64,000 bases of DNA from Nocardioides baculatus (GTDB taxonomy: Bacteria > Actinomycetota > Actinomycetes > Propionibacteriales > Nocardioidaceae), in the NCBI RefSeq assembly GCF_016735675.1, contig NZ_JAERSG010000003.1, forward strand, positions 62,001 through 126,000. Reading direction: 5' to 3'. Positions 41,111 to 49,094 of this stretch are shown here, piece after piece; position 1 is the first letter of the stretch; each line of letters begins with the position of its first letter. The notes under the pieces were generated by a model that saw only the letters and a list, made by a program, of their open reading frames with translations, did not search any database and was not told where the DNA came from. The position numbers were made by a program, and so were the translations under genes.

Positions 41111-41187
41111 GAGTCCCCGCACGTGCGGGGACTCTGACACCTGGAGGCCTTTGCAACCCCCTCCAAGTGTCGGACTCGCCCTCCCAG
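41111..41187 (+). repeat. Left inverted repeat (77 bp) flanking the AbiEi-type nuclease gene
   Basis: It starts with a perfect 24-bp palindrome (arms GAGTCCCCGCAC and GTGCGGGGACTC, 41111-41134), followed by a second hairpin GACACCTGGAGG/CCTCCAAGTGTC around a loop containing TTTGCAA. The palindrome also sits where a kamA terminator is expected. The reverse complement recurs at 42217-42293 with 9 mismatches in 77. Confidence 0.8.
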
Positions 41188-41252
41188 TTCGGTTCTCCAC
41201 AGGCCAAGGCAGTGCCGTTTGGCGCACCTCTGCCGACGGGCACCACGATGGA

Positions 41253-42215
41253 ATGGCCGACTTCCAGATCGCACCCTCGGACGTTCTCCTGCGACGTCAG
41301 CTCATCGCCGAAGGTCTCACGGACCGAGACATCCACCACCAGGTGAGAGCCGGGGTCCTGATCAAGCTCAGGTACGGCGCGTACGTCCAAGCGGAGCTGT
41401 GCAAGGACCTGACGGACGTCGGGATGATGCGCGCCCGCTCGCGCGCAGTGCTCCGGACAGCCCACCCGACGTCGGTGCTGAGCCACCAGTGCTCGCTGGC
41501 TGAGTACGAGGTCCCGCTCTGGGGCCTCGAGCTCGACCAGACCCACCTGACACGGACCGACGGCAGGCCGGGGCGTCGCGAGGCGGGCGTCGTGCACCAT
41601 CGCGCCACGCTGGGCAGGCGTTGGTGGACGATGCGCGACGGCGTACCACTGGTGAAACCCGCCCGCGCCGCCATCGAGGTCGTCACGGCTCACGGACCGG
41701 AGGTCGGACTCGTCGTGCTGTGCGGAGTCCTCCACCTGGAGCTCGCGACGATCGCCGACCTCCGCGCTGTCGCGGCCGAGGCTCGCCACTGGCCCCACAG
41801 CCTGAACACGCGACTCGTCCTGGCTCGTGCCGACGCTCGCATCACGAACGTCGCCGAGGCGCGGACCTGGCACTTCTTCCACGAGCAGCGCGTCCCACGT
41901 CCGGAGCCCCAGGTCGAGGTCTTCGACGATGGTGGCAACCTGCTCGGGATCGTCGACTTCCTGTGGGCCGAGCTCGGGGTCTTCCTCGAGTTCGATGGCC
42001 GCATCAAGTACGACCAGTACAAGAAGCCCGGCGAGACGCTCGCCGACTATCTCATGCGGGAGAAGCGTCGCGAGGAGCAGATCTGCGTGGCCAAGGGATG
42101 GACGTGCATCCGCATCACGTGGGACGACCTCCAGCGCCCTGTCGTGCTCGCCCGCCGGATCAAGCAGGCGCTCCAGAAGCGCGTCGCCGGGGCCGAGGCC
42201 ATCGCCGGCGCCTGA
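41253..42215 (+). CDS. AbiEi-type HTH protein with C-terminal PD-(D/E)xK nuclease-like domain
   Basis: A 320-aa protein. Residues 6-45 (DVLLRRQLIAEGLTDRDIHHQVRAGVLIKLRYGAYV) match the winged-helix of AbiEi-type antitoxins, including the GVLIKLRYGAYV wing. The C-terminal half ends with a DUF559/Vsr-like nuclease core: D235 (LGIVDFLW), then LGVFLEFDGRIKY with E246, D248 and K252 as PD-(D/E)xK candidates, and E203 upstream. Proteins of this layout are widespread in actinobacteria and unproven in function; no AbiEii toxin partner lies beside it. The gene is framed by 77-bp inverted repeats and separates kamA from the Lrp gene. No ribosome-binding site is evident. An in-frame ATG upstream at 41151 would overlap the repeat and is unlikely. 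Confidence 0.78.
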   Translation: MADFQIAPSDVLLRRQLIAEGLTDRDIHHQVRAGVLIKLRYGAYVQAELCKDLTDVGMMRARSRAVLRTAHPTSVLSHQCSLAEYEVPLWGLELDQTHLTRTDGRPGRREAGVVHHRATLGRRWWTMRDGVPLVKPARAAIEVVTAHGPEVGLVVLCGVLHLELATIADLRAVAAEARHWPHSLNTRLVLARADARITNVAEARTWHFFHEQRVPRPEPQVEVFDDGGNLLGIVDFLWAELGVFLEFDGRIKYDQYKKPGETLADYLMREKRREEQICVAKGWTCIRITWDDLQRPVVLARRIKQALQKRVAGAEAIAGA

Positions 42216-42216
42216 A

Positions 42217-42293
42217 CTTGGAGGGCGAGTCGAACACTGGGAGGCCTTTGCAACGGCCTACAGGTGTCAGAGTCCCCGCACGTGCGGGGACTC
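42217..42293 (-). repeat. Right inverted repeat (77 bp) flanking the AbiEi-type nuclease gene
   Basis: This is the reverse complement of the left repeat: the same 24-bp palindrome at 42270-42293, then the variable hairpin. The second hairpin differs from the left copy in stem sequence (AGGCC/GGCCT instead of GGAGG/CCTCC) while still pairing, so structure is kept although bases changed. It begins two bp after the gene's stop codon. Confidence 0.8.
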
Positions 42294-42313
42294 ATGCACC
42301 AACCCGCGCTCGA

Positions 42314-42766
42314 TCAGTCGACCGGGCGGTTCTCGTAGGGCGTGGAGAGGACGATCGTCGTACGCGTCGAGACACTGGCCGCGCCACGGATGCGGGCGAG
42401 CAGGTCCTCGAGGTCGCGAGGGGTCGCGACGCGGATCTTCAGGATGTAGGACTCGTCGCCCGCGACCGACCAGCACGACTCGATCTCCGGGATGCCGCGG
42501 AGCCGGTCGGGGTAGTCGTCGGGCTGCGAGGGGTCGATGGGGGTGATCGAGATGAACGCGGTCAGTGGGCGACCGAGCTGGTCGTGGTCCACGGTGGCGC
42601 CGTAGCCGGTGATCAGGCCGCGCTGCTCGAGACGCTTGACCCGCTGGTGGACCGCGGAGGTCGACAGGTCGGTCGCCTTGCCGAGGTCGGTGTAGGACAT
42701 CCGGCCGTCGACGGCCAGCAGGGACAGGATCTGCCGGTCCTTGGACTCGACTTCCGAAGCACTCAC
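42314..42766 (-). CDS. Lrp/AsnC-family transcriptional regulator
   Basis: A 150-aa feast/famine regulator. The HTH is KDRQILSLLAVDGRMSYTDLGKATDLSTSAVHQRVKRLEQRGLI; the C-terminal RAM domain (LTAFISITPIDPSQPDDYPDRL to VLSTPYENRP) binds an amino acid effector. GTG at 42766 is preceded by TAGTCT at 6 nt. It is the closest regulator to the lysine catabolic cluster and could sense lysine, but the AbiEi-type cassette lies between, so the connection is only positional. It lies 9 bp downstream of the exonuclease gene. Confidence 0.93.
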   Translation of the reverse strand: MSASEVESKDRQILSLLAVDGRMSYTDLGKATDLSTSAVHQRVKRLEQRGLITGYGATVDHDQLGRPLTAFISITPIDPSQPDDYPDRLRGIPEIESCWSVAGDESYILKIRVATPRDLEDLLARIRGAASVSTRTTIVLSTPYENRPVD

Positions 42767-42775
42767 CGCGCCAGA

Positions 42776-43705
42776 CTAGTGCGAGCCCGAGAGGGCCTCC
42801 ACCAGGCGCACGGCTGATGAGCCGAGGTCCCACTTCTCGTCGAGCGCCATGACCGCGTCGTGGTCGGCAGGCGTACGGGGTCGCGTCATGTCGGGCGACC
42901 CGAGGTCCAGGTCACGGCGTACGGCGACCACCTCCGGCGCGACGTCGAGGTAGTCGAGCGCTGCCTTGATCTTCCCGCGCGGACCGGGCCCCATGTCGGA
43001 GTCGGGGTCGCTGGCGGCGGCGACGACCGCGTCGATCGTGCCGAACCGGTTGAGCAGCGTCGCAGCGGTCTTGTCGCCCACGCCGGCGACGCCGGGCAGG
43101 CCGTCGGAGGTGTCGCCACGAAGGGTCGCGAGGTCGGCGTACTGGCGTGCATCGACGCCGTACTTGTCACGCACCCACGCGTTGTCGACGCGCTCGTGCT
43201 TGCTCACGCCCCGAGCGACGTAGAGCACCCGCACCTCGGCCTCGTCGTCGACGAGCTGGAACAGGTCGCGGTCGCCGGTGACGATGTCGACGGGCATCCC
43301 GGCGTCGGTCGCGAGCGTGCCGATGACGTCGTCGGCCTCCATCTCGGGGTGGCCCACGACGGTGATCCCGTAGGCCTCGAGGACCGACAGGATGATCGGG
43401 ATCTGCGTCTCGAGCGGGTCGGGCACCTCCTCGACGTCCGGGGTGGAGCCCGGCTTGGCCTGGACGACGCGGTGGGCCTTGTAGGACGGGATCAGGTCGA
43501 CCCGCCACTGCGGGCGCCAGTCGTCGTCCCAGCAGCACACGAGGTGGCTCGGGTCGTACTCCCCCACCAGCCGGCTGATGAAGTCCATGAGCCCCCGCAC
43601 GGCGTTGACCGGCGTGCCGTCGGGCGCCTTCATCGAGTCGGGCACGCCGAAGAAGGCCCGGAAGTAGAGCGAGGCGGTGTCGAGCAGCATCAGGCGATCC
43701 GTCAT
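42776..43705 (-). CDS. 5'-3' exonuclease (PolA N-terminal-like, FEN family)
   Basis: A 309-aa stand-alone flap/5' nuclease. MLLDTASLYFRAFFG is the N-terminal metal-binding block, PEMEADDVIGTLA and VTGDRDLFQLVDD carry clustered aspartates, and the helix-hairpin-helix is RGDTSDGLPGVAGVGDKTA. It lacks the polymerase domain, like mycobacterial Fen paralogues. It should remove RNA primers or flaps. It lies 13 bp after helY on the same strand, so the two are probably one transcript. Confidence 0.93.
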   Translation of the reverse strand: MTDRLMLLDTASLYFRAFFGVPDSMKAPDGTPVNAVRGLMDFISRLVGEYDPSHLVCCWDDDWRPQWRVDLIPSYKAHRVVQAKPGSTPDVEEVPDPLETQIPIILSVLEAYGITVVGHPEMEADDVIGTLATDAGMPVDIVTGDRDLFQLVDDEAEVRVLYVARGVSKHERVDNAWVRDKYGVDARQYADLATLRGDTSDGLPGVAGVGDKTAATLLNRFGTIDAVVAAASDPDSDMGPGPRGKIKAALDYLDVAPEVVAVRRDLDLGSPDMTRPRTPADHDAVMALDEKWDLGSSAVRLVEALSGSH

Positions 43706-43718
43706 GGGGTCGACCCTC

Positions 43719-46520
43719 TCACTCGGCCAGGACGCTGTAGGCGATCACTCCGCGCTTGAGCGATTTCGCCGCCTGCCGGGCTGTCGTGCGGAGTGGGCTG
43801 TCGCCCGCGGCGTCCGCGACCTGGCCGCAGAGGTCGAGCAGCTGCTTCATCCAGCGGACGAAGTCGCCGGCGGACAGGCCGGTCACCATGAGCACGTCGT
43901 CGAGGTCGTCACCCTCGGCCCACCGCCATGCCGCCCATGCGAAGCCCATGTCGGGCTCCCGCAGGAAGTCGAGCTTGTGGTCGCGCTCGAGGGCGTCGAG
44001 CTGGCCCCACACGCGGACGAGCTCGCCGAGGACCGGTCGGACCTGGCCGCCGGGGATCTTCGGCGACGATGCGTCGTCGGCTCGCCGGGCCTCGAAGACC
44101 AGTGCCGACAGCACCGAGGCCAGCTCGGACGGCGTGAGGTCGTCGAACAGGCCGGCCCGGATCGCCTCTGCGGCGACGAGGTCCATGTCGGTGTAGATGC
44201 GCCTCAGGTGGGACCCCTCCTCGGTCACCTTGTCCCCGTCGAGGTAGCCCAGTGCCGTGAGGACGTCGCAGACCCGGTCGAAGGTGCGCGCGACCGTGTT
44301 GGTGCGCGTCTCGACGCGGCGCTTGAGGGTCTCGGTGTCGCGCTCGAGCTTGAAGTAGCGCTCGGCCCAGCGGGCGTGGTCCTCGCGCTCGGGGCACTGG
44401 TGGCACGGGTGTGCCTTGAGGTCGGCCCGCAGCCGCCCGATCTCACGGTCGGCCGGAGTGTCGCTGAAGGAGTCCTGCTTCGTACGACGTGGGGCCGGGG
44501 CGTCGCTGTCGCGGGCCCGGGCGCGCAGCTGGGTCGCGAGGTCACGCCGCATCGCCGGGTTGCGGCCGTTGAAGCTCTTCGGGATCCGCATCCGGCCGAT
44601 CGCCTCCACCGGGACCGGGAAGTCCATCGGTGCGAGGCGCCGGGCCTGCCGGTCGGCGGTCACGACGTAGGGCCGCGGCTCGTCGCCGGAGTGCCCCGGG
44701 TCGATCACCACGGCCAGGCCGCTGAACTTCCCGGCCGGCACCTTGATCACGTCGCCCGGTCGCAGCTTGCCGAGCGAGGCCACCGCCTCGGCCCGCCGGT
44801 CCTGGCGGCGGTCGCGCGCGGCACCCTTCTCGAGGTCCGAGATCTTCCGGCGCATGGCGGCGTACTCCATGAAGTCGCCGACGTGGCAGTGCGCGGCGTC
44901 CTTGTAGCCCTCGAGCGCCTCCTCGGCCTTGTGGACCTGGCGTGCGAGCCCGACGACGGCCTTGTCGGCCTGGTACTGGGCGAACGACTGCTCCAGCAGC
45001 TCGCGCGAGCGCGCGCGGCCGAACTGGTGCACGAGGTTGACCGCCATGTTGTAGGACGGGCGGAACGACGAGCGCAACGGATACGTACGGGTCGAGGCTA
45101 GGCCGGCGACCTCGCGGGGGTTCATCCCGGGCTGGTAGAGCACGACGCCGTGGCCCTCGATGTCCAGCCCGCGACGACCGGCGCGGCCGGTCAGCTGGGT
45201 GTACTCCCCCGGCGTCAGGTCGGCGTGGGTCTCGCCGTTCCACTTGGACAGCTTCTCGATGACCACCGTGCGGGCGGGCATGTTGATGCCGAGCGCGAGG
45301 GTCTCGGTCGCGAAGACGACCTTGACCAGCCCCTCCTGGAACAGCTCCTCGACGACCTGCTTGAAGGCGGGCAGCAGGCCGGCGTGGTGGGCGGCGATGC
45401 CGCGCGTGAGCCCGTCGAGGAACTCGTGGTAGCCGAGGACGTGCAGGTCTTCCTCGGGCAACGAGCGCGAGGCCTCCTCGACGCGGGCGAAGATCTCGTC
45501 GCGCTCCGCGGCCGTGGTCAGCCGGGTGTTGGCCTGGACGAGCTGGGTGACGGCGGCGTCGCACCCGGCCCGGCTGAAGATGAACATGATCGCGGGCAGC
45601 AGCCCCTCGCGGTCGAGCCGCTCGACGACCTCGACGCGGCTAGGTATCCACACCCGGCGGCCGTTGCCGACCGCGCGCGGGTTCTTCGACGAGCCCGGCT
45701 TGCCCTTGCGCGGCGACTTGCGGTCGCGCATCAGCCGCGTGCTCGCCCAGTCGTCGCGGGCGATCCGGGTCAGCTCGTCGTTGACCGGTGCGCCCTCCTT
45801 GACGAAGCCGGCGCTCGCGTCGACGTCGGAGGAGGCGAACAGGTCGAGCAACCGTCGCCCGACCATGACGTGCTGGAAGAGCGGGACCGGCCGCTTCTCC
45901 TCGAGGATCGTCGTCGTCTCGCCCCGCACGGTGGCCAGCCACTCGCCGAACTCCTCGGCGTTGGAGACGGTCGCCGACAGCGACACCAGCGTCACCGACT
46001 CCGGGAGGTGGATGATGACCTCCTCCCAGACCGCGCCGCGCATCCGGTCGGCGAGGTAGTGCACCTCGTCCATCACGACGTAGCCGAGCCCGAGCAGCGT
46101 CCGCGAGCTGGCGTAGAGCATGTTGCGCAGCACCTCGGTGGTCATCACGACCACCGGCGCCTCGCCGTTGACGACGTTGTCGCCGGTCAACAGGCCGACG
46201 TTGTCGGCGCCGTAGCGCTTCACCAGGTCGTGGTACTTCTGGTTGGACAGCGCCTTGATCGGCGTCGTGTAGAACGCCTTGCGACCGGTCTGGAGGGCGA
46301 GGTGGATGGCGAACTCGCCCACGATCGTCTTGCCGGACCCGGTGGGCGCGGCGACGAGCACGCCCCGACCCTCCTCGATCTCCTGGCACGCGCGCACCTG
46401 GAAGTCGTCGAGCTCGAAGCCGTAGAGCCCGGCGAAGTCCTTGAGCATCGGGTACGGCTTCTCGCGCTGAAACGCCGCGTAGCGCTCGGCGGGCGACAGC
46501 TCCTCGCCGGGCGCACTCAT
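43719..46520 (-). CDS. helY: SKI2-like DEAD/DEAH-box RNA helicase HelY
   Basis: A 933-aa superfamily 2 helicase of the Ski2/Mtr4 type typical of actinobacteria. The N-terminal RecA domain has Walker A APTGSGKTIVG (58-68) and DEVHYL (motif II); the second has QLTGRAGRRGLD (motif VI). A central Arg-rich insert and a C-terminal helical DSHCT domain follow. The role is inferred as RNA processing or decay. The ATG overlaps the lipid-kinase stop (ATGA), giving the operon dgk-helY-exonuclease. Length agrees with other HelY proteins (about 900-950). Confidence 0.93.
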   Translation of the reverse strand: MSAPGEELSPAERYAAFQREKPYPMLKDFAGLYGFELDDFQVRACQEIEEGRGVLVAAPTGSGKTIVGEFAIHLALQTGRKAFYTTPIKALSNQKYHDLVKRYGADNVGLLTGDNVVNGEAPVVVMTTEVLRNMLYASSRTLLGLGYVVMDEVHYLADRMRGAVWEEVIIHLPESVTLVSLSATVSNAEEFGEWLATVRGETTTILEEKRPVPLFQHVMVGRRLLDLFASSDVDASAGFVKEGAPVNDELTRIARDDWASTRLMRDRKSPRKGKPGSSKNPRAVGNGRRVWIPSRVEVVERLDREGLLPAIMFIFSRAGCDAAVTQLVQANTRLTTAAERDEIFARVEEASRSLPEEDLHVLGYHEFLDGLTRGIAAHHAGLLPAFKQVVEELFQEGLVKVVFATETLALGINMPARTVVIEKLSKWNGETHADLTPGEYTQLTGRAGRRGLDIEGHGVVLYQPGMNPREVAGLASTRTYPLRSSFRPSYNMAVNLVHQFGRARSRELLEQSFAQYQADKAVVGLARQVHKAEEALEGYKDAAHCHVGDFMEYAAMRRKISDLEKGAARDRRQDRRAEAVASLGKLRPGDVIKVPAGKFSGLAVVIDPGHSGDEPRPYVVTADRQARRLAPMDFPVPVEAIGRMRIPKSFNGRNPAMRRDLATQLRARARDSDAPAPRRTKQDSFSDTPADREIGRLRADLKAHPCHQCPEREDHARWAERYFKLERDTETLKRRVETRTNTVARTFDRVCDVLTALGYLDGDKVTEEGSHLRRIYTDMDLVAAEAIRAGLFDDLTPSELASVLSALVFEARRADDASSPKIPGGQVRPVLGELVRVWGQLDALERDHKLDFLREPDMGFAWAAWRWAEGDDLDDVLMVTGLSAGDFVRWMKQLLDLCGQVADAAGDSPLRTTARQAAKSLKRGVIAYSVLAE

Positions 46521-47434
46521 GCAATCACCTGCAGTGCGCCGGCGTCGCAGGTGACGGTGAGCGGCAGCGGGCCGAAGCGCTCGCCGTCGGCGTACGACAC
46601 GATGCCGGGGGCGGCGACGGTGACCGAGCGCACCCGCCGGTGCACGTACTCGGCGACACCATCGATCTTGCCGGTGAACAGGCGGGGGTAGGAGCGCACC
46701 AGCTTGGGCTTGCTCATCCGGGTGATGACCACGACGTCGAGCAAACCATCATCGAGCAAGGCGCCCTCGGTGATCCGGAGCCCACCGCCGAACGACGGAC
46801 CGTTGCCGACCGCAACGAGCATCGCCTCGTGCTCGACCGTCTCGGGCCCGGAACCGTCGTCCAGCTGCAACGTGTAGGGCAGCGGCCGGAAGGTGCGCAG
46901 CTCGGCCAGCGTCGCGAGGTTGTAGCGCATCTGCCCCTTGGGCCACGTCATCGCGTTGGCCCGCTCGTTGACGATGGCGTCGAACCCGGCAGCCATGACG
47001 GTGACGAACCAGCGGTCGCCGCTCCTGGCGAGGTCGATGGTGCGGCGGCGCGAGGCGATCACGCGGTCGGCGGCGGCGACCGGGTCGGTGCGCGGCAGGC
47101 CGAGGTAGCGGGCGACGTCGTTGCCGGTGCCGCTGGGGATGAGCCCGAGGGGTACGCCGGTGCCGGCGACCGCCTGCACACCGAGGTGCACCAGCCCGTC
47201 GCCACCGCAGAGGACGAGCGCCTCGACGCCGTCGGCCACGCAGGCGCGGGCGAGGTCGAGCGCCTCGTCACCGTCACGACCCTGGAGGTTGCGAACGACG
47301 AAGCCGCTCTCCCGGAGCCGGGCCAGGGCGACGTCCCGGTGGCGCGCGCCCTTCCCCCGGCCCGAGGTCGGGTTGGTCAACAGGGCGATCTCTCGACCCC
47401 GGACGGAACCCTCCGGGTCTGACGGGTCGTGCAT
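46517..47434 (-). CDS. Diacylglycerol/lipid kinase family protein
   Basis: A 305-aa lipid kinase of the DagK/YegS type. The nucleotide-binding motif is LVLCGGDGLVHLG (GGDG at 77-80), and PSGTGNDVARYLGLP is the family's second block. DGSGPETVEHEAMLVAVGNGPSFGGGLRITEGALLDDGLLDVVV matches the C-terminal lipid-binding domain. It may recycle diacylglycerol to phosphatidic acid or act on another lipid. ATG at 47434 has TAGGGT 6 nt upstream. Confidence 0.9.
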   Translation of the reverse strand: MHDPSDPEGSVRGREIALLTNPTSGRGKGARHRDVALARLRESGFVVRNLQGRDGDEALDLARACVADGVEALVLCGGDGLVHLGVQAVAGTGVPLGLIPSGTGNDVARYLGLPRTDPVAAADRVIASRRRTIDLARSGDRWFVTVMAAGFDAIVNERANAMTWPKGQMRYNLATLAELRTFRPLPYTLQLDDGSGPETVEHEAMLVAVGNGPSFGGGLRITEGALLDDGLLDVVVITRMSKPKLVRSYPRLFTGKIDGVAEYVHRRVRSVTVAAPGIVSYADGERFGPLPLTVTCDAGALQVIA

Positions 47435-47456
47435 GGCGCGACCCTATCCCGCCGTT

Positions 47457-47873
47457 CTACCTGCTCAGGCGCAGCAGCGCGGCGTAGCGCTCGGCGTGTG
47501 CTCCGACGGCTCGCGCCAGGCGTCCGAGGCCATCCAGGACGAGGTCCGGGCCGAAGCCGGTGCCGGGCACGGCGAGCACCATCCGCGGACCGTCGGCGGT
47601 GTCCAGGTTGCCGAGCACGACCTGCCCGTGCCGCCAGGCCTGGTGCACGCGCAGCCGGGTCGCGTCGTCGACCACCGGTGCGGGATAGGCCTCGTCGACT
47701 GCGAGGAAGTCGCACACGATCTCGGCCGGCTCGCCGGCGTCGTCCCCGGTGGTCAGCCGACCCCGTACGTGGTGTCCGGTGCGGAGCCCGGCCTCGGCGC
47801 GCCAGACCACGTCACGGGTGCCGAGCCACTCGGGCAGGTCGAACGGGTCGACGTCGGTGATCGCGGCCTGCAT
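47457..47873 (-). CDS. Conserved-looking hypothetical protein, 138 aa
   Basis: A soluble 138-aa protein with no motif I recognise. The sequence alternates short hydrophobic strands with acidic turns (GTRDVVWRAEAGLRTGHHVRGRLTTGD; EIVCDFLAVDEAYPAPVVDD; GPRMVLAVPGTGFGPDLVLDGLGRLARAVG), suggesting an alpha/beta fold. ATG at 47873 has CAGGGT 7 nt before it; a GTG three codons earlier is the alternative. It sits between tatC and the lipid kinase on the same strand with 22- and 43-bp gaps, so it may belong to that transcript. Confidence 0.7.
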   Translation of the reverse strand: MQAAITDVDPFDLPEWLGTRDVVWRAEAGLRTGHHVRGRLTTGDDAGEPAEIVCDFLAVDEAYPAPVVDDATRLRVHQAWRHGQVVLGNLDTADGPRMVLAVPGTGFGPDLVLDGLGRLARAVGAHAERYAALLRLSR

Positions 47874-47916
47874 GAGACCCACCCTGTCAGAGGCGGTCAG
47901 GCTCCGACGGACCGCA

Positions 47917-48753
47917 TCAGATCGGCGACAGGTCGTCGGGCCCCAGCCCGGCGTTGGGCGCGCGGTTGGCCCGGCGCCGGTCGTTGAGCCGGGCGATGAC
48001 CTCGGAGGCGAAGAACAGCACCATCATCGGGACAGCCATGAGGCACATCGAGAAGGGGTCGGTCGACGGCGTGGCGGCCGCCGCGAAGATGAAGGTGCCG
48101 ATGACGATCCACGGCCGGTAGGCCGCCAGCTGTCGGCCCTTGACGACGCCGGCGAAGTTGAGCAGGACCACGAACACCGGGATGTTGAACGAGAGACCGA
48201 AGACCAGCAGTGTCCGGGTGAAGAACTGCAGGTAGTCACCGAAGTCGATGAGGTTCGTGACGTTGTCGGGGTTGAACCCGATGAGCACCTCGAGGGCGAC
48301 CGGCAGTGTGTAGTAGCCGAGCGCGACTCCGACGAGGAACAGCGGTCCGGCGATCGCCACGAAGATGCGGGTCATCTTGCGCTCCTGGGCGTACAGGCCC
48401 GGGAGGACGAAGGCCCAGATCTGGTAGAGCCAGTAGGGCGCCGTCACGACGATCGCGCCGAAGCCGGCGAGCTTGAGCCAGAGCGTCAGTCCGGCACCGG
48501 CACCACTGGTCGTGGCCTCGGTGGTGCCCTCCGGCAGTCGAGCATTCGCCTGCTCGTAGGGACCGAAGACCACGTCGAGCAGGAGCTGGTGGAAGTAGAG
48601 CCCGACCGCGAACACGACGATGAACGCCAGCACGCAGCGCAGCAACCGCGCACGGAACTCGCGGAAGTGGTCGGACAGTGCCATCCGCCCGTCGGGGCCG
48701 ACCGCGTGCTGAGGGCCGGCCCGGAACAGGCCGACGAGGGAGGTGATCCTCAC
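47917..48753 (-). CDS. tatC: Sec-independent protein translocase subunit TatC
   Basis: A 278-aa integral membrane protein with six spans. MALSDHFREFRARLLRCVLAF is the cytosolic N-terminus that reads twin-arginine signals, and GFGAIVVTAPYWLYQIWAFVLPGLYAQERK and TPSTDPFSMCLMAVPMM match conserved loops. It forms the Tat receptor with TatA. The GTG start at 48753 is 6 bp after the tatA stop, so the two are co-translated. The gene pair lies downstream of pafBC, as in many actinobacteria. Confidence 0.95.
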   Translation of the reverse strand: MRITSLVGLFRAGPQHAVGPDGRMALSDHFREFRARLLRCVLAFIVVFAVGLYFHQLLLDVVFGPYEQANARLPEGTTEATTSGAGAGLTLWLKLAGFGAIVVTAPYWLYQIWAFVLPGLYAQERKMTRIFVAIAGPLFLVGVALGYYTLPVALEVLIGFNPDNVTNLIDFGDYLQFFTRTLLVFGLSFNIPVFVVLLNFAGVVKGRQLAAYRPWIVIGTFIFAAAATPSTDPFSMCLMAVPMMVLFFASEVIARLNDRRRANRAPNAGLGPDDLSPI

Positions 48754-48759
48754 CCCGGG

Positions 48760-49050
48760 TCAGGCGGTGGTGTCGTCGCGCCGCTCGTGGACGACCTCAC
48801 CGGTGGTGGGGTCGGTCGTGGCGCTCGTGGCCTCGTTGCGCGTCTCGATCTCACGCTGCTCGGGGGTGGCCTTCTTGTCGGCCTTGTCCCCGTCGCGCAG
48901 GTCCTTGGTCTCGGTCTTGAAGATGCGCAGGGCCTGGCCCGAGCTGCGGGCGAGCTCGGGGAGCTTCGCGGCACCGAAGACGAGCACGACGATGGCGAGG
49001 ATCACCAGCCACTCCGCACCCTGCGGCATGCCGATCATCGGGTTGATCAT
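48760..49050 (-). CDS. tatA: Twin-arginine translocase subunit TatA/E
   Basis: A 96-aa pore subunit. One N-terminal span (PQGAEWLVILAIVVLVFGAAKLPELARSSGQ) is followed by the FGAAKLPELARSSGQALRIFK amphipathic helix and an acidic, Lys/Glu-rich tail. ATG at 49050 has GGAGCG about 5 nt upstream and gives the expected length; an extension to 49227 is antisense-like and unsupported. It lies upstream of tatC in a two-gene unit and 44 bp after pafC. Confidence 0.95.
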   Translation of the reverse strand: MINPMIGMPQGAEWLVILAIVVLVFGAAKLPELARSSGQALRIFKTETKDLRDGDKADKKATPEQREIETRNEATSATTDPTTGEVVHERRDDTTA

Positions 49051-49094
49051 GAGACGCTCCGTCTTCGTGGTTGAGGCGTTCCTTGGAAGGACGC

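Noticed and set aside
38772..41882. A 1036-codon minus-strand open frame over kdd, kamA and the AbiEi-type gene
   Set aside because: It is antisense to kamA and the AbiEi-type gene, with no recognisable domain; a by-product of high G+C.
41111..42293. CRISPR array, because CCCCGCACGTGCGGGG resembles the stem of type I-E repeats
   Set aside because: Only two copies exist, they are about 1.1 kb apart and inverted, and there are no spacers or cas genes.
42217..42293. A tRNA-like fold (GGCC-TTTGCAA-CGGCC and TCGAAC segments in the repeat)
   Set aside because: No acceptor stem or D arm can be formed and the second copy changes the would-be invariant bases; it fits a paired-hairpin repeat better.
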